Source of the DNA: Tolypeutes matacus | Lineage: Eukaryota; Chordata; Mammalia; Cingulata; Chlamyphoridae | Assembly: GCA_026826555.1 (NCBI GenBank) | Contig: JAKSZT010053837.1 | Coordinates: 2,049,687-2,113,686 of the forward strand | Reading direction: 5' to 3' | DNA: 64,000 bases | Shown here: piece after piece, positions 23,750 to 35,232 of the stretch | Layout of the letters: each line of letters opens with the position of its first letter | How positions within the stretch are numbered: position 1 is the first letter of the stretch | Translations under genes and position numbers: made by a program | The notes under the pieces: generated by a model | Databases searched by the model: none | Told to the model about the DNA's origin: nothing | The model's input: only the letters and a program-made list of their open reading frames with translations

Positions 23750-24893
23750 AGGTAGACTATAGTTATAGAAGACAACTGTGTAGAGGAATTATTAATTGAG
23801 CTTAACCTGAAAGGACAGGCAAACTTTTGGTGAGACACTGTGATTTGGGTTGGGAGGAGTAGAGGAAGGAATTCCTAGGCTGGGAAGACAGTATAAGCAA
23901 AGTGGACCTGATTATACTGCAGTTGGTGAGGTGGGTGGAGACTAGAAGGTAAGTACTTGACCAAAGAGAAGGGTGCATCATGGGGAGGAATAAGAACTAA
24001 GGTCAGAAAGCTAGACTGGGACCAGGTCATGGAAGCTCTTAAAAAGCTAGAGAAAGGAATTTGGAGGTGATGCTATAAGAAAGCTATTGTAGTTTTGTGT
24101 TTGTTGCAGTAGGGAGCAGCATGCATATGACATGTTGACAGCTGTGGATTTTTGTTTGGAGGATTCGTATGACAGTGGTTAGAGGTAGATAAACCAGTTA
24201 GGAGGCCATTGTAGTTTTCTAGAGGTGAGCTGAAAAAAGTTTGGACTGGAGTGGGGACAGTAGAAGGAAGAGCAAATTTGAGAGACAGTTTCAAGGAAGA
24301 AATGACAGGACTTGCCAGATCACTTAAGAAGAGGGTGGGGTAGGGAGTGTGGTAGGAATGGGGGGGGGTAGGTGTCTTTCAACATTTACTGTTTTCCTGA
24401 CTTGATTTTGCCCTGGGTCCATTGAATGCATGGCAAATGCCTCTATTTCACATGCTTGACACGGATATGATGATTTATAAAGGCCAGTTAAAAAACTTAG
24501 GTGGAGGTTGGGGGCATTAGGAATCTTTGTATTATTAGTTTACGGTTAATGCGGAAGATCAATTCATCCTTCTGGTCTATTTCTTTAAACTGAGCATGAA
24601 TATTAATATGAATTCACATACTCAGGTTCGAAATTGCTGCCCACACTTAGAAGCCATTAGCTTTTATGTTGATAAACTAATGATCTTAACTAAGTATGTG
24701 AAGTATTTGTTCAACAGCTGCAGCCTTTCTGGAACACTAACTTAAAAAGCCCCTGTCCTACTTTTTGAAAATCAAAGTATGTGGGTGGGATGAAATCACC
24801 TGGGCAATTTTCTATAATTACAACTTTCAAGGACTTTTCCTTTGTCTTTTTCAAACTAACACCAAAAAAAGCAAAAACAGCAGCACAAAACTA
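23750..24893. other. Intronic stretch, G-rich patch near 24334-24369
   Basis: No gene seen. The plus strand at 24334-24369 has several G runs ending in nine or more Gs, which could form a quadruplex or slip. Confidence 0.5.
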
Positions 24894-24905
24894 TGATTTT
24901 CTTCT

Positions 24906-25475
24906 TTTTTTTTTTTTTATAAGAAATCTTTTTTTTTTTTTTTTTTAAAGATTTTATTTATTTACTTTATCCATTTTAAATCCCCCCTTCCCCATTTGCT
25001 GTTTTTGTGTCCATTCGCTGGGCAATTCTCTGTGTGTGTTTCCTGCCATCTCTTCTCATCCTTCTCTTCCAGTCTTCACCAGGATTCGATCCTGGAGACC
25101 TCCGATGTAGGAGAGAGGTGTTCTGCCACCTGCGCCACCTCAGCTCCTGGCTTCTGGAGCTTTCGGAGCATCTCGTCTTGTCTCTCCTCTGTTAAGTCAT
25201 CATCCTCCTGCATGTCTCCCAGGGCTCGACGGCTCAGCGGCACACAGAGCCTGGCAGCCCATGCGCCTTCTATATATATATTTTTTTTATTTTACCGGGA
25301 AGTCCCAGGGATCGAACCCAGATCTCTCCATATGGCAGACGGACGCCCAAGCCTGGCAGCCCATGCGCCTTCTATATATATATTTTTTTATTTTACCGGG
25401 AGGTCCCGGGGATCAAACCCAGGTCTCTCCATATGGCAGACGGACGCCCAACCATTTGAGCCACATCCGCCCCCC
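24906..25475 (-). mobile_element. DAS SINE, composite form with internal tandem duplication
   Basis: Flanked by 12-bp duplications TGATTTTCTTCT at 24894-24905 and 25476-25487. It is the same composite form as 20525-20961, but the stretch from AGCCTGGCAGCCC to GGACGCCCA is present twice, at 25248-25349 and 25350-25450. Confidence 0.95.
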
Positions 25476-25769
25476 TGATTTTCTTCTATTCTATAGACAA
25501 CTTAGACTTGTTTTTGTTAAAAAGTTGCAGTTCCCCAGGAAGGTGTGTGTTTTCTTGTCCTTTCCCTAGTTTATTTGAAATCTTGTATTCTGAGGTCTTT
25601 GGGATCCCCCAAACAGAGCTGGCTGTCTACCCAAAGACGTCTGAGCTTTGAGTGACCCCTCTTAAAATACTTTAGGGGTATTGGATCTAAACTGACTCAT
25701 CTGAGTGACTCTGGAAACCTCAAAGTACCTTGGCATCCTAGTGAATGAACCAGGAAAATGTTAGAGCTG

Positions 25770-26265
25770 TTGCATAACCTGTGAATGTGGATTGGGTTCC
25801 TCAACGCCATCGTGGTCGGCCGTTACTGGAATGTGGCGGAATTGGCATTCACGCCTAGGAACAGCCCATGCTTCTGAGGCTGTGAAGATGTCCAAATCAA
25901 GGCATCATCAGGTGATGCTTTCTCCCCAGAGACTGGCTGCCTGTGAATCCTGGACTCCTCTGTCACATGGCAAGGCACATTGCAGCATCTGCTGGTCTCT
26001 CTTCTCCCTTTCTGGTTGTGTTGCTTTTAGCTTCTCACTTCTGTGGTTTTCTCTTTCTTCGTGTGAATTTCATTCTCTTTATGACTCCAGTAAGAGGATT
26101 AAGATCCACACTGGGCCACACCTTACTGAAGTAACCTAATCAAAAGGCCCTTAATGGAAGTAACCTACTCAAAAGGTCCTACCCACAATAAGTTTACACC
26201 CACAGGAATGGATTAGCTTTAAGAACAAGATTTTTCTGGGGTCCTCATAGCTTCAAACCATTATA
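25770..26265 (-). mobile_element. LTR-like repeat (MaLR/ERVL type)
   Basis: On the minus strand it begins near GGTTTGAAGCTATGAGGACCCC and contains CTAATCCATTCCTGTGGGTG and CCTTTTGATTAGGTTACTTCAG, the standard pattern of a mammalian MaLR-type LTR. It shares these with 8195-8680. The outer ends are blurred and no 5-bp duplication is clear. Confidence 0.65.
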
Positions 26266-26269
26266 GTAC

Positions 26270-27255
26270 CTAACATAGTTTGGTAGTTCCATTATGGTTA
26301 GACACATTTTAAGAATATCTGGGGGAAAAAAAACAAAAAGAATATCTGCACCAATTTTTCCAGTAAGCTAACTGAAGATAATTCTGAATTTTAGTTTATG
26401 TATATAATAAATTGTTGGCTTTCCCAAAATTATTCATTAAGTAGTTCCTTGTCAAGGTATGAGGTTAAGCATACCCCCTACCCCACCCAGTAGCAAAAAT
26501 TCTTCTCCTAGAATAGAATTCTGGGCTTGCATTTTCTTTAATATTGAGTCCTCTTTCTTGTTACTGAAAGCAGATAGTTGGTTTTTTTTTCACGGAGGTT
26601 AAAATTATCAAGTAACTTAAAGGCAATGCTTTGCTTTTCCTTGAAAAGATCTTTGTATACATGTGTAGTGCCTTGGGCCCTAGAAATGAGGGATTAGGTC
26701 ATTTGTTTTAGAGTATTCACTAATGCATCAAAAAGAAGTGACAGGGAAAACAAAATGCAGTTAGTAAATCTTGTTGCTTTAAAACAGAGAAAACGTTTTG
26801 GGAGAGCAAGTTCTTGCTGGACTTCACTAAATAAGAATGAATTGATGTCACACTTGGCAAGAAGCAACTCTTTAAAAAAAATTTTCCATACAAATAGTAC
26901 AACATGGCGGGGAGGAGGGATTGTGGGTGAAGGGTAAAAAATTATGGAGAAAATATAGCCTGGAGAAGAAAGTGAGAACAAGTTGCTTGCCACAGAAAGA
27001 ATTAATGTGATATAAAGGCCATGTTTGTTTTATCAGGAGGAATCTGAGTTAGAACATGAGCTGATGAAGGGGAGAGATGTTTACCGTGCTCCTCCCACAC
27101 TGCCTCTGAGGGCTGATGTGCACTGATCCTTTGGAGGGCTGTATAACTGCCTTGACTCATTTTCACGGAAGAATGGCCCCTGGAGCAGTTTGGGCTCAGT
27201 ATAGTGCTGCATCAATATGAGTGAAGAAGTCTTTGAAACATAGTGACATCAAACT
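26270..27255. other. Intronic stretch, no gene recognised
   Basis: AT-rich with no recognised repeat and no exon-like unit. Confidence 0.5.
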
Positions 27256-27272
27256 CAAAATAGACTCATTTT

Positions 27273-27373
27273 CTTTTTGTTTTTTTTTGTTTGTTTGTTT
27301 GTTTGTTTGTTTTTCTTTTCTTTTTTTTAATTTTTCAATTTTTTTCTTTTTTCTTTATTTTTTCTTTATTTTT

Positions 27374-27471
<98 letters not shown>

Positions 27472-27577
27472 TTTCTTTCCTTTCTTTCCTTTCTTTCCTT
27501 TCTTTCCTTTCTTTNNNNNNNNNNTCCTTTCTTTCCTTTCTTTCCTTTCTTTCCTTTCTTTCCTTTCTTTCATTTTT
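27273..27577 (-). repeat. Polypyrimidine microsatellite (TTTC/CCTTT)n with assembly gap
   Basis: About 300 bp of nearly pure T/C: (GTTT)n, then T-rich, then (CTTT)n, then (CCTTTCTTT)n. It is broken by ten Ns at 27515-27524, a gap placeholder, so the true length is unknown. Exact 17-bp direct repeats CAAAATAGACTCATTTT lie at 27256-27272 and 27578-27594. The apparent peptides through this tract (poly-FL, poly-KE) are meaningless. Confidence 0.95.
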
Positions 27578-27594
27578 CAAAATAGACTCATTTT

Positions 27595-29150
27595 AATTCA
27601 AATTCCCAAACACCAGAAGGTAATACTGCAGATTCTGTGGAGTGTGAGCTACCTCCTGCCTCTTGCTTCCCAGAATTCTATGTGACATTGGGAATTTGGG
27701 CAGCCTGGTGGCTGGTTTTACACAGGTCAAGGCTAAAAGCCAGGAAGTGTCCTGATTAGCCAAATATTTACTGAAATTAGCTGGAGTTATCTGACTAAGT
27801 GAATGTCTATGGTCCAGTGTTTTATAACAAGGGTGTGGGAGGGGGTTGGGTAGCACTACTGGAAATCTGGGTGAACTGGTCTCCATTATGTGGGACTGCC
27901 CGGTGTATTGCAGGATTGCTCGCTAAATACCAGCAGGGCTCCCATTCTCTGTGACAGCCAGAAAGGCCCCTGTTCTTCCAGAGTCCCCCTAGGAGGGCAG
28001 AACTGAAAACAAAATGTGCTTTACAGGATTATTAAGCAGCATGGTATGCTTTTGTTGTTACTTGTTTGCTTAAAGACCTTGGAAGGTCTTAGGAAATTGT
28101 GCATTTATAATATGTAGATAATGTGTAGGTTTCATTCAGAATAAATTTCACAAAAAACTCTATTGGGGAAAAAGTGTGGAAAGATGATGGCAGGGAAAGA
28201 CATTGTAAGAAAAGAAAAGAGTGAGGTAGAAAATGGATTATTTGCTAGCCCATTGTTTCCCCCCCAAATATGTACTAGACCACTTGTTCTATGGGTCGTT
28301 CCTCTTTTTCTTAGAGGCTACCATCTTGTAGCCCAGGGGTGGAGATAGATTTTGGAGGTAGGGTGGGAGGAAATAAGAAGACAGGGACATGGGGGAAGAG
28401 GCAGCATGAAGATAAGAATTGGATTGAGATATGGTGATGAAAGATGATGACAAAGAAATGGGAGAGTTTAGGTGGTATTGCTAAGCTTACAACTTTGGTA
28501 TTTCCAGGACAATTCTGAACAGCACAGATCTAAAACTTCCAGAGGAAGTTTTAATTATCTGGGATAATTAAATCATGGTTAAAGACCATGCATGTTGAAT
28601 GACAGTGTTTACTGTTACTTTGTAGGTTTGAGTTTTTGAACTTAGTCTTCAGTCAAAAGACTGTGTTCTCCTTGATGTTTAGCCAGCAGTTTACACTGTC
28701 ACCTGTTGCTTTCATTGTGGCTTCTTGGTCTGAACATTTTCCCTTAGACTTCATTAACTGAGTCAGTAATTGAAAGTGTCATACTTTTTCTTTCATCTGG
28801 AGTTCCTAAAAATAATACAGTGTTTTATTGGAAAAACTAAGCATAAACATTAGCCACATGTTAGCATAAAAATTAGCCAAGTTAAAATATTATTAAATAA
28901 TATATGCAACTAGAGGAAAGTTTTGAGAATGATGAACAAATTTCATAAACTTTATAAGTCATTGAACAACTTAACTTTGGTTTTGCACCAAGGCTTAAGT
29001 ATAAGGACATTTGTTTTAATGCTTTACAAACCTTTTAAATTAGTTTTAAAAACATTGAATTGCATGCATATCACCGGTTTTTAAGAGTTTTCACTAGTTG
29101 TCAAACATTCTAGCAGCCTTTCTTTAATGAAAGTATTGTTTTTGTCACAG
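27595..29150. other. Intronic stretch with clustered hairpins
   Basis: No gene recognised. It contains three adjacent perfect inverted repeats at 28534-28590. Confidence 0.5.
28534..28590. repeat. Three consecutive perfect inverted repeats
   Basis: AACTTCC-aga-GGAAGTT (28534-28550), TTAATTATC-tgg-GATAATTAA (28551-28571) and CATGGT-taaag-ACCATG (28574-28590). The first two abut exactly. Confidence 0.9.
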
Positions 29151-30650
29151 GCAATCTCTCTGAGCGGCCAGTGCATAGCTCTCTTCCTAATTAATCTTTT
29201 CTGTTCAAGCTTTCAAATTCTTCTTTATGCCCACTCAGTGTCGTCTTTTTTTTTAAGATTTATTATTTATTTATCCCCCCTTGCTGCTTGTGCTCTCTGT
29301 GTCCATTTGCTTTGCATTTTTCTGTGTCTCCTTGTCTCCCTTTATTGTGTCAGCTCACCGCACCGTGTGGGCCATCAGCTCACTGAGCCACGCCGACTTG
29401 CCTTCACCAGGAGGCCCTGGGAATTGAACCCGGGGCCTCCCATATAGTAAACGGGAGCCCAGCCAATTGAGCCACAGCCGCTTCCCACAGTGTCTTCTTA
29501 ATATCCTTTATCTCTTTAGCCATATTTTCCTTCATCTCCTTGAATAGATTTAAGAGATTCGTTGGGACATCATTGATCAGTTGTTTCAAATCCTGTGTCT
29601 TATCTGGGTTTTTAATTTGTTCCTCTGACTGGGGCATATCTTCCTGTTTCTTATAATTTTTTGCTAATGTCTAGGTATCTGATTATGTTGGTGAGTTTAT
29701 TCTGATGATCAATTTCTATTTCTTGTCTAAGGTTTTATTTTTGATTGGCTTTGTTTTATAGCTCTTGTTGATTCTTGGTTCAGCTTATTCTAGATCTTTA
29801 AAATTGCCCATGTTTAAATGATCAAAACAGGGCCAGGGACCTACTATTGGGGCACAGACCAGACCAAAAGGGGTCTGGGTCTAGGGACAGGAAAGATGCC
29901 AAAAAGCCCTTTTTCCCCATCACTTTCCTGGCCTGCCAGCAGATGGTGCTCCTTGGCAACCCTTTCCCCAGAGTCCTAGGAGGAAAGGAGTATGTTTATT
30001 CCAGCCTCCACTGGAAGGTATTGAGACAATGGGCTAGAGCCACCATTCATAGCCAGGCTCTGTTGTTCAAACTTCCTGTGCAGAGGCAACACTCAGCCCT
30101 CCACCACGCCCTCTCTCTTTCCACAGACATAATGTCCACTCCCCTCTCACTCAGCAGCAGTCAACCATGAGTTGTACCAAGTCATTCTTGCCACCTCAAG
30201 GGTGAGGGATGGGCACCTTTCCCCACCATGGGGGCAGTTAACTCAAAGTTTTTGCTTCTGCTTCTTTGTTTTTCTGTCTTGCTCCCTCCAGGATGATCCA
30301 TGGCACTTCCCTGATCTGCAGCTCCCCCAAAACAGCTGCTTCAGACAGCTTCTGCCATTCCTCTGCTGTTTTTGTAAGAGAGGTGATCCCTACTCCTCAC
30401 ATCTTCTTGGAACTCCCTCATTATCTGTTAGCATGAGTAGAAATTACCTTGGCCAACCACTTGGCTAAAGGGAAAGCATATGTTTTCCTGACTGTCTCTT
30501 AATATGACTGAGAGTGCAGCAGCAGTGGTACACCAACCCTCCTGTGAAAGCAAAACCAGAGCTTCCATCAGATTTGCATAGGGGTCTCAGACCCAAAAAA
30601 GGGTAAGAATTGCTGCGGTGGATAGAGAGATTTCCCCCAGTAGAGACTGC
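29150..30650 (-). mobile_element. L1 fragment: 5' UTR and N-terminal ORF1
   Basis: Minus-strand peptide from 29637 reads MPQSEEQIKN..., NLLNLFKEMKENMAKEIKDIKKTL. This aligns with the ORF1 coiled coil of the L1 at 2589 (QINEMKENIVKEIDDIKKSL). After the SINE at 29248-29487 it continues as KEEFESLNRK. The sequence from about 29700 to 30640 is GC-richer 5' UTR (shares AGATGGTGCT.. TTGGCA with 2859-2877). The 3' part is missing, so it has been rearranged or deleted after insertion. Confidence 0.7.
29248..29487 (-). mobile_element. DAS SINE (single unit, TTATTTATCC tail)
   Basis: Near-perfect duplications CAGTGTCGTCTT (29236-29247) and CAGTGTCTTCTT (29488-29499). B box GGGAATTGAACCCGG near 29430, A-box side GAGCCACAGCCGCTTCCC. 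Same subtype as 32992-33168 and 51053-51220. Confidence 0.93.
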
Positions 30651-30659
30651 CAGCTGCTA

Positions 30660-31480
30660 CCTAAATTTTCTTTTTCATTTGGAATTCATTTCTCAGCATA
30701 CAGAAAAAATATAAAGAATAATAAATGAAACCTGTGTATTCACTAACCGACTTTGTGAGATTTTAATATTTTACCATATTTACTTCAGATCTTTTTTCTC
30801 CCCCAGAAGAAAAACATTTCAGGTAAACCTAAAGCCCCCTAGAGCAGGAGCTCCCTCCATGTCTGCAGAGAATCATTGCACTGATATTGGTGTACATCAT
30901 GCCTTTGCCTTTTTCTTATGGTTTCCTTTATATTTATAAATCTCTAAACAATATGTGAGGTTCTTTTATGTGTTTTGACTTTATAGAAATTGCATCCTAC
31001 TGCATGTATCCTTTATATATTTCTTTAACTTTTTCCTTTTATTGGCTTATGTTTGTGTTATCTGTATTGGCATACATGCTTCATTTATTTTCACTGCTGC
31101 ATAGTATTCCATTGAATGAATGCTTTACAGTTTATCCATTGTTCTGTTAATGAATATTTGAGTTGCTTCAAAATTTTTTTTTTCTGTTAAACAGTTTTGC
31201 AGTGGACATTCTTGTACACGTCTCCTTGTGCATATGTATGAGAGGTTTCTCTAGAGACAAAATTGCTGTCCAGTAGAGCACAAACTTCTTCAGCTTTACT
31301 AGTAAATTGTCAGATTACTCTGTAAAGTGGTTTTACTGAATTATAGCCTCACTAGCTGTGTATGAGAGTTCCTGTTGTTCCACATCCTCAATAAAACTGA
31401 ACATTGTCTCAGCTGTTCCTTGTTTACTGATTAATTTAAAGACAGTGATGCTCTTAGCAACCATCTCAAACATAGGGTCA
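30660..31480 (-). mobile_element. Old L1 3' region
   Basis: Reverse-strand L1 3' pattern: CATAGTATTCCATTGAATG, TTTATCCATTGTTCTGTTAATG, GTTGCTTCAAAATT, CAGTGGACATTCTTGTACACG, TCACTAGCTGTGTATGAGAGTTCC. Heavily diverged. Confidence 0.65.
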
Positions 31481-31493
31481 GATGCAAACTTGA

Positions 31494-32350
31494 TTTTTTT
31501 TTTTTGCTGCAAAAAGCTTTATTGTTTACACTTGGTTCAGGGCTCATTAGAAGGCTACAAGATGGCAGTTAGAAAGAAAAATGTCTCCTGGCTGGAGGGG
31601 CTCAGGCAGAAGCCTGGATGCCTGGGGAATAGAGGGGGCTCCTAGTCGTCCTTGAGGGTGAGCCTTTCGAAGAGATACTCGCCCAGCCTGGCCTGCGGGC
31701 CAGCCAGCCTGCGAAGGTTGGTCAGGTGGTCGCCTATCTTGATCAGTTTCACCTCCTCGTCTAGGAAATGGTTCTCCAGGAAGTCACAGAGATGGGGGTC
31801 TGTGTTGGTAGATCCCAGGGCATGCAGATCCAAAGGGGCCTGGTTCAGGCTCTTCTCCAGCTTCCATGGCGTCCAGGGTTTTACCCCATTTGTCTTTGGA
31901 TGGCTTCTGCACGTCCTGGAAGAGGGCGCGGCCGCCGCGCTGGTTTTGCATCTTCAAGAGACGCTGGGCACCCTCGCGCTTCTCCTTCGCCAACTCGCAC
32001 GCCCTTCAGGGCCACGTCGTCGCGGTCGAAATAGTAGCCCAGAGAGAGGTAGGTGTAGGAGGCCTGCAGCTGCAGGTTGACCAGGTTAACAGAGGCCTCC
32101 ACTTCGGCGGAATAGTTCTGACGGATCTGGGAGGTCATGGCTGGTCGACAGTGAGGAGCTAACCACAAAAAACGGTGTTAGCTGGTCCCGGAAGCTAGGG
32201 GATGGCCCAGAAGTTGGTCCCGAAGGTTGCAACTTGAGAATCAGCTGGAAGGTGGTTGATGCTGAAGAGAGGTGAGGACTAGGCCCCGGGTCTGTTCCGT
32301 TCAAACACTGTTGAAGCAAGAGACAGATCCGCGGGACCGCAGGGCGCGCT
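31494..32350 (-). pseudogene. FTL: Processed pseudogene of FTL (ferritin light chain)
   Basis: The parent encodes the light subunit of the cytosolic ferritin shell that stores iron. The copy is intronless on the minus strand: 5' UTR from about 32350, ATG at 32136-32138, stop at 31642-31644, 3' UTR with AATAAA (31518-31523) and a poly(A) seen as T at 31494-31505. Recognisable peptide includes [77 protein letters not shown] and [10 protein letters not shown]. The coding stretch is 497 bp against about 528. Frame is broken by a deletion of roughly 13 bp after DDVALKGV and another of roughly 11 bp in the middle, both in the helical core. It is antisense to BORCS5. I found no clear target duplication. 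It is the most CpG-rich patch of the window. Confidence 0.95.
32291..32323 (-). promoter_or_regulatory. Iron-responsive element retained in the FTL retrocopy
   Basis: In ferritin mRNAs this hairpin binds IRP1/IRP2 and represses translation at low iron. On the minus strand the element reads CTTGCTTCAACAGTGTTTGAACGG with continuation. The CAGTGT hexaloop is at 32305-32310, its five-base upper stem TTCAA/TTGAA is perfectly paired, and the unpaired C bulge follows. The whole 5' UTR was copied, but the coding frame is dead, so regulation of a protein is not expected. Confidence 0.88.
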
Positions 32351-32980
32351 GTTTCATTTTCTGAGTTACAAATCCAAGATAACTTTGACATAGCTTTTTA
32401 AAATTCACATTTATTTTTTAAAATAGTTTAATTTTTTTTTTATCATAAAATAATACATAATTTTAGAGATTTGGGGGGAAAAAACAGTTACCAAAAAAGA
32501 AAATTAGCTCTGCTCTTGCCTTCCTCCCCCCTGCCTGGAACAACACACAAGTAAACCTGGGCGTTTGTAATCTGTAATGGGGAATTGTAGCCCGTAAATC
32601 AGCCCTCTTTATCTCTTTTCAGCCCCTTCCCCTCTACCTGGGACCCTTAATCTGTTGTTTTCTCTCTCTCCTCTTTCTTCCCTTCCTTAATAAATTACTG
32701 GCCTAACTAAAAATAAAAAATAAAAAAATTCTACCACCCAGTGCCATTGTTAACATTTTGCTGTGTATTTCCTCCAGTATATATGATGTACTTTTACTTT
32801 CCAAAATTAGAATCATGCTGGATTTGTCATTTTATATCACAATTTCACTTAAAATACATTGTAACATTTTCCAGATCATTGAACATTATTTGAAAACACC
32901 ATTTTAAGAGTTGCATATTTCTTTGTATAAATGTTATAGATTACTTGTTCTCCCATTGGGGGGACATTCTCAATATTAAA
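32351..32980. other. Intronic stretch, no gene recognised
   Basis: AT-rich. The part 32700-32980 resembles an old L1 3' end in reverse (CATTGTTAACATTTTGCTGTG, TTCTCCCATTGGG), which is uncertain. Confidence 0.4.
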
Positions 32981-32991
32981 AATAATACTGC

Positions 32992-33168
32992 GGGAAGCGG
33001 CTGTGGCTCAATCAGTGGGGCTCCCGTTTGCCATATGGGAGGCCCCGGGTTCAGTTCCCGGGGCCTCCTGGTGAGGGCGGGCCTGCCTGCACGCGTGATT
33101 GGCTGACCCAGCGAGCGCGAGCAGCAAGGGGGGGATAAATGAATAAATAAATAAAATCTTTAAAAAAT
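32992..33168 (+). mobile_element. DAS SINE (single unit)
   Basis: Flanked by 11-bp duplications AATAATACTGC at 32981-32991 and 33169-33179. Intact A-box region TGGCTCAATCAGTGGGG and B box GGGTTCAGTTCCC, ending GGGGGATAAATGAATAAATAAATAAAATC. Confidence 0.95.
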
Positions 33169-33179
33169 AATAATACTGC

Positions 33180-35120
33180 AGTAAACAATCTTGACTCTGA
33201 GTCTTAATTTGTTTCTTTGGGATAGATTTCTAGAAGAGGTCAGTAAATGTGTATGGGATTAGGGTGAATAGGGAGAAAACAAGGCATCCAAAGAGAAAAA
33301 AACAGTCAAGGGAGAGGGAAACAGAACATGTGTCAGGGATTCATGCGATCCATTAATTCTGCTTCTCTCATATTTGAGTTGAATGGGAAATCTGTCTCTT
33401 CCCTGAATTTGGAAACCCTTATCTTATTAGGGACAATGTTAGAGAGAAACTTACCCTACTGTGGACACCAGAGAAATGGTTTGTGTGATGTAGTGCTCAA
33501 GGATTATAGAACGTTAGCATTGAAAGGGAATTTTAAAGTTATATCATTCAATCTGTTTTCTATGGAGTCCCTGGATTTAGTGTCTTCTTTTTGCAGAATG
33601 TCGTAGAGAGGTAGACTTCTGGCCTTGATTTGCCCAACGTTTAATTCCCAGAAGCACATTACAATCTACTCCTTTACTGGGCAGCTTTGATTAGTTTAAT
33701 GCCCTTCTTTCAGATTAAATCCAAATTTGATTCCCTATTATTTTCACTTTTTAAAAATGAAAGGCTCCCTAAAAATAATTCTGGAAATTTTAACTTCATG
33801 TATTTATTTATTAGCTTCTACTACAACTAACATGAAAACAAATGTGTGTTTGACCTACAATTAGAGTCTTAATTTCCTTCCAGTTTAAGTTTAGTTTACC
33901 CTGTCTTTATGATGAAAATTATATATGTGAACATAGGTAGAATAGAAAAAATTTTATACTAGGTGGACAGAAAAATTTCAAAGTGTATATAGGCACAACT
34001 GATTTTATTATAATTTCTTAGAAATTGCATATAAGCAGTTTTTGGTATATGGAATCCCACTTTTTCATTAATATTGAAAATATTTCCCCCCCTTTTTTGC
34101 ACATGGGTGTTATATATATTATCTCATTTAATCCTTGCACAACCTGTTAGGTATTTTCTTCACATGAGGAAGATGAGGGTCAGAGAGGTTAAAGATCTTT
34201 TCTAAGGTCATGCAGCTATTATGAGTAGAGCCAGGATTTACAGCCAGGTCTAATTCTAAAACTTGCGTAATTAACCAGTTTGCAGGTCTGTCTCTGTAAG
34301 TTAATTACATTAATTTCATCGTAGAATCAGATGTGTCTTTTCAAGATCAGTCTGTGTCTTTGGGTTCCTCTGTTAGTGTATCACATTAGTGTGTGCATGT
34401 CCTCATCGGAGTAGGGCGTCACTGGTACTTGTCTCTCTTCGGTAATCCCAGCTGCTCTCCCCCTGGTTGGGCACACCAGGGTTTCCTTCCTGTGATTGCC
34501 CATCTCTCCCTGGTCCTCTGTGGGACACCTTCCTGTTTCCGGGGAAACTGAAACACGAAATGAGAAAAGGCTAATAAATAAATACATAATTTCTTCCTGA
34601 ATATTATCAACTATGTTTTATAAAGGAGCATGTTTTCACAGCTGTGTCCTTTAGGAATTGTGGGGAAAGTTTGAATTTTTTATGTTGGGTATCCTCCACA
34701 ACAAAAGCAATGACCACATGCTTGATGGACATGGAATGTGAAAACCCATTCTCTCAGTCCTGTAATAGGAATCCTTGTGTTTATGATCCCACTGAGATTC
34801 AGATAGGTTATCTCCATGAACTTGAGGCCCGGGGTCAGAGAACTAAGTAGTGGACTTGCTGAATGTATGATTTCATTACCCTAGATGAATCAAGCTTTGG
34901 TTTAGTGATGACAGGATATATATCGTATATATTGTTACATAGTTACTAGGGGAAAGGAACAAAGTTTAATCCTTGGTTTTGTTGATCCTTAGTATCACTT
35001 TTATCTTGTAGTTTCATATAACTGCCTTGCTGAATTTTCAAAAGACTGCTGTTTAATGATTCATAGATAAGGTCTCATTCAGCTGACACAGGAAGAGCCT
35101 GTATCTTCAAAGATGAGTGA
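33180..35120. other. Intronic stretch with one MIR relic
   Basis: A reverse-strand MIR is at about 34105-34270 (ATTATCTCATTTAATCCTTGCACAACC, GGTCAGAGAGGTTAAAGATC). Nothing else recognised. Confidence 0.6.
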
Positions 35121-35134
35121 CGTAAGTTTACTTC

Positions 35135-35218
35135 TTTTTTTTGTTGTTTTTTTTGTTTTTTTTTTTACTGGGAGGTCCCGGGAGACGGACGCCCAACCAG
35201 TTGAGCCACATCCAACCC
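35135..35218 (-). mobile_element. DAS SINE with internal deletion of the B box
   Basis: Perfect 14-bp duplications CGTAAGTTTACTTC at 35121-35134 and 35219-35232. The body jumps from GGGAGGTCCCGGG straight to GAGACGGACGCCC, lacking about 25 bp that carry GATCGAACCC in sister copies. Confidence 0.95.
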
Positions 35219-35232
35219 CGTAAGTTTACTTC

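Noticed and set aside
27291..27596. Long open frames (poly-F/L/S, poly-K/E) across the TTTC tract
   Set aside because: They are translations of a microsatellite and run through unknown bases.
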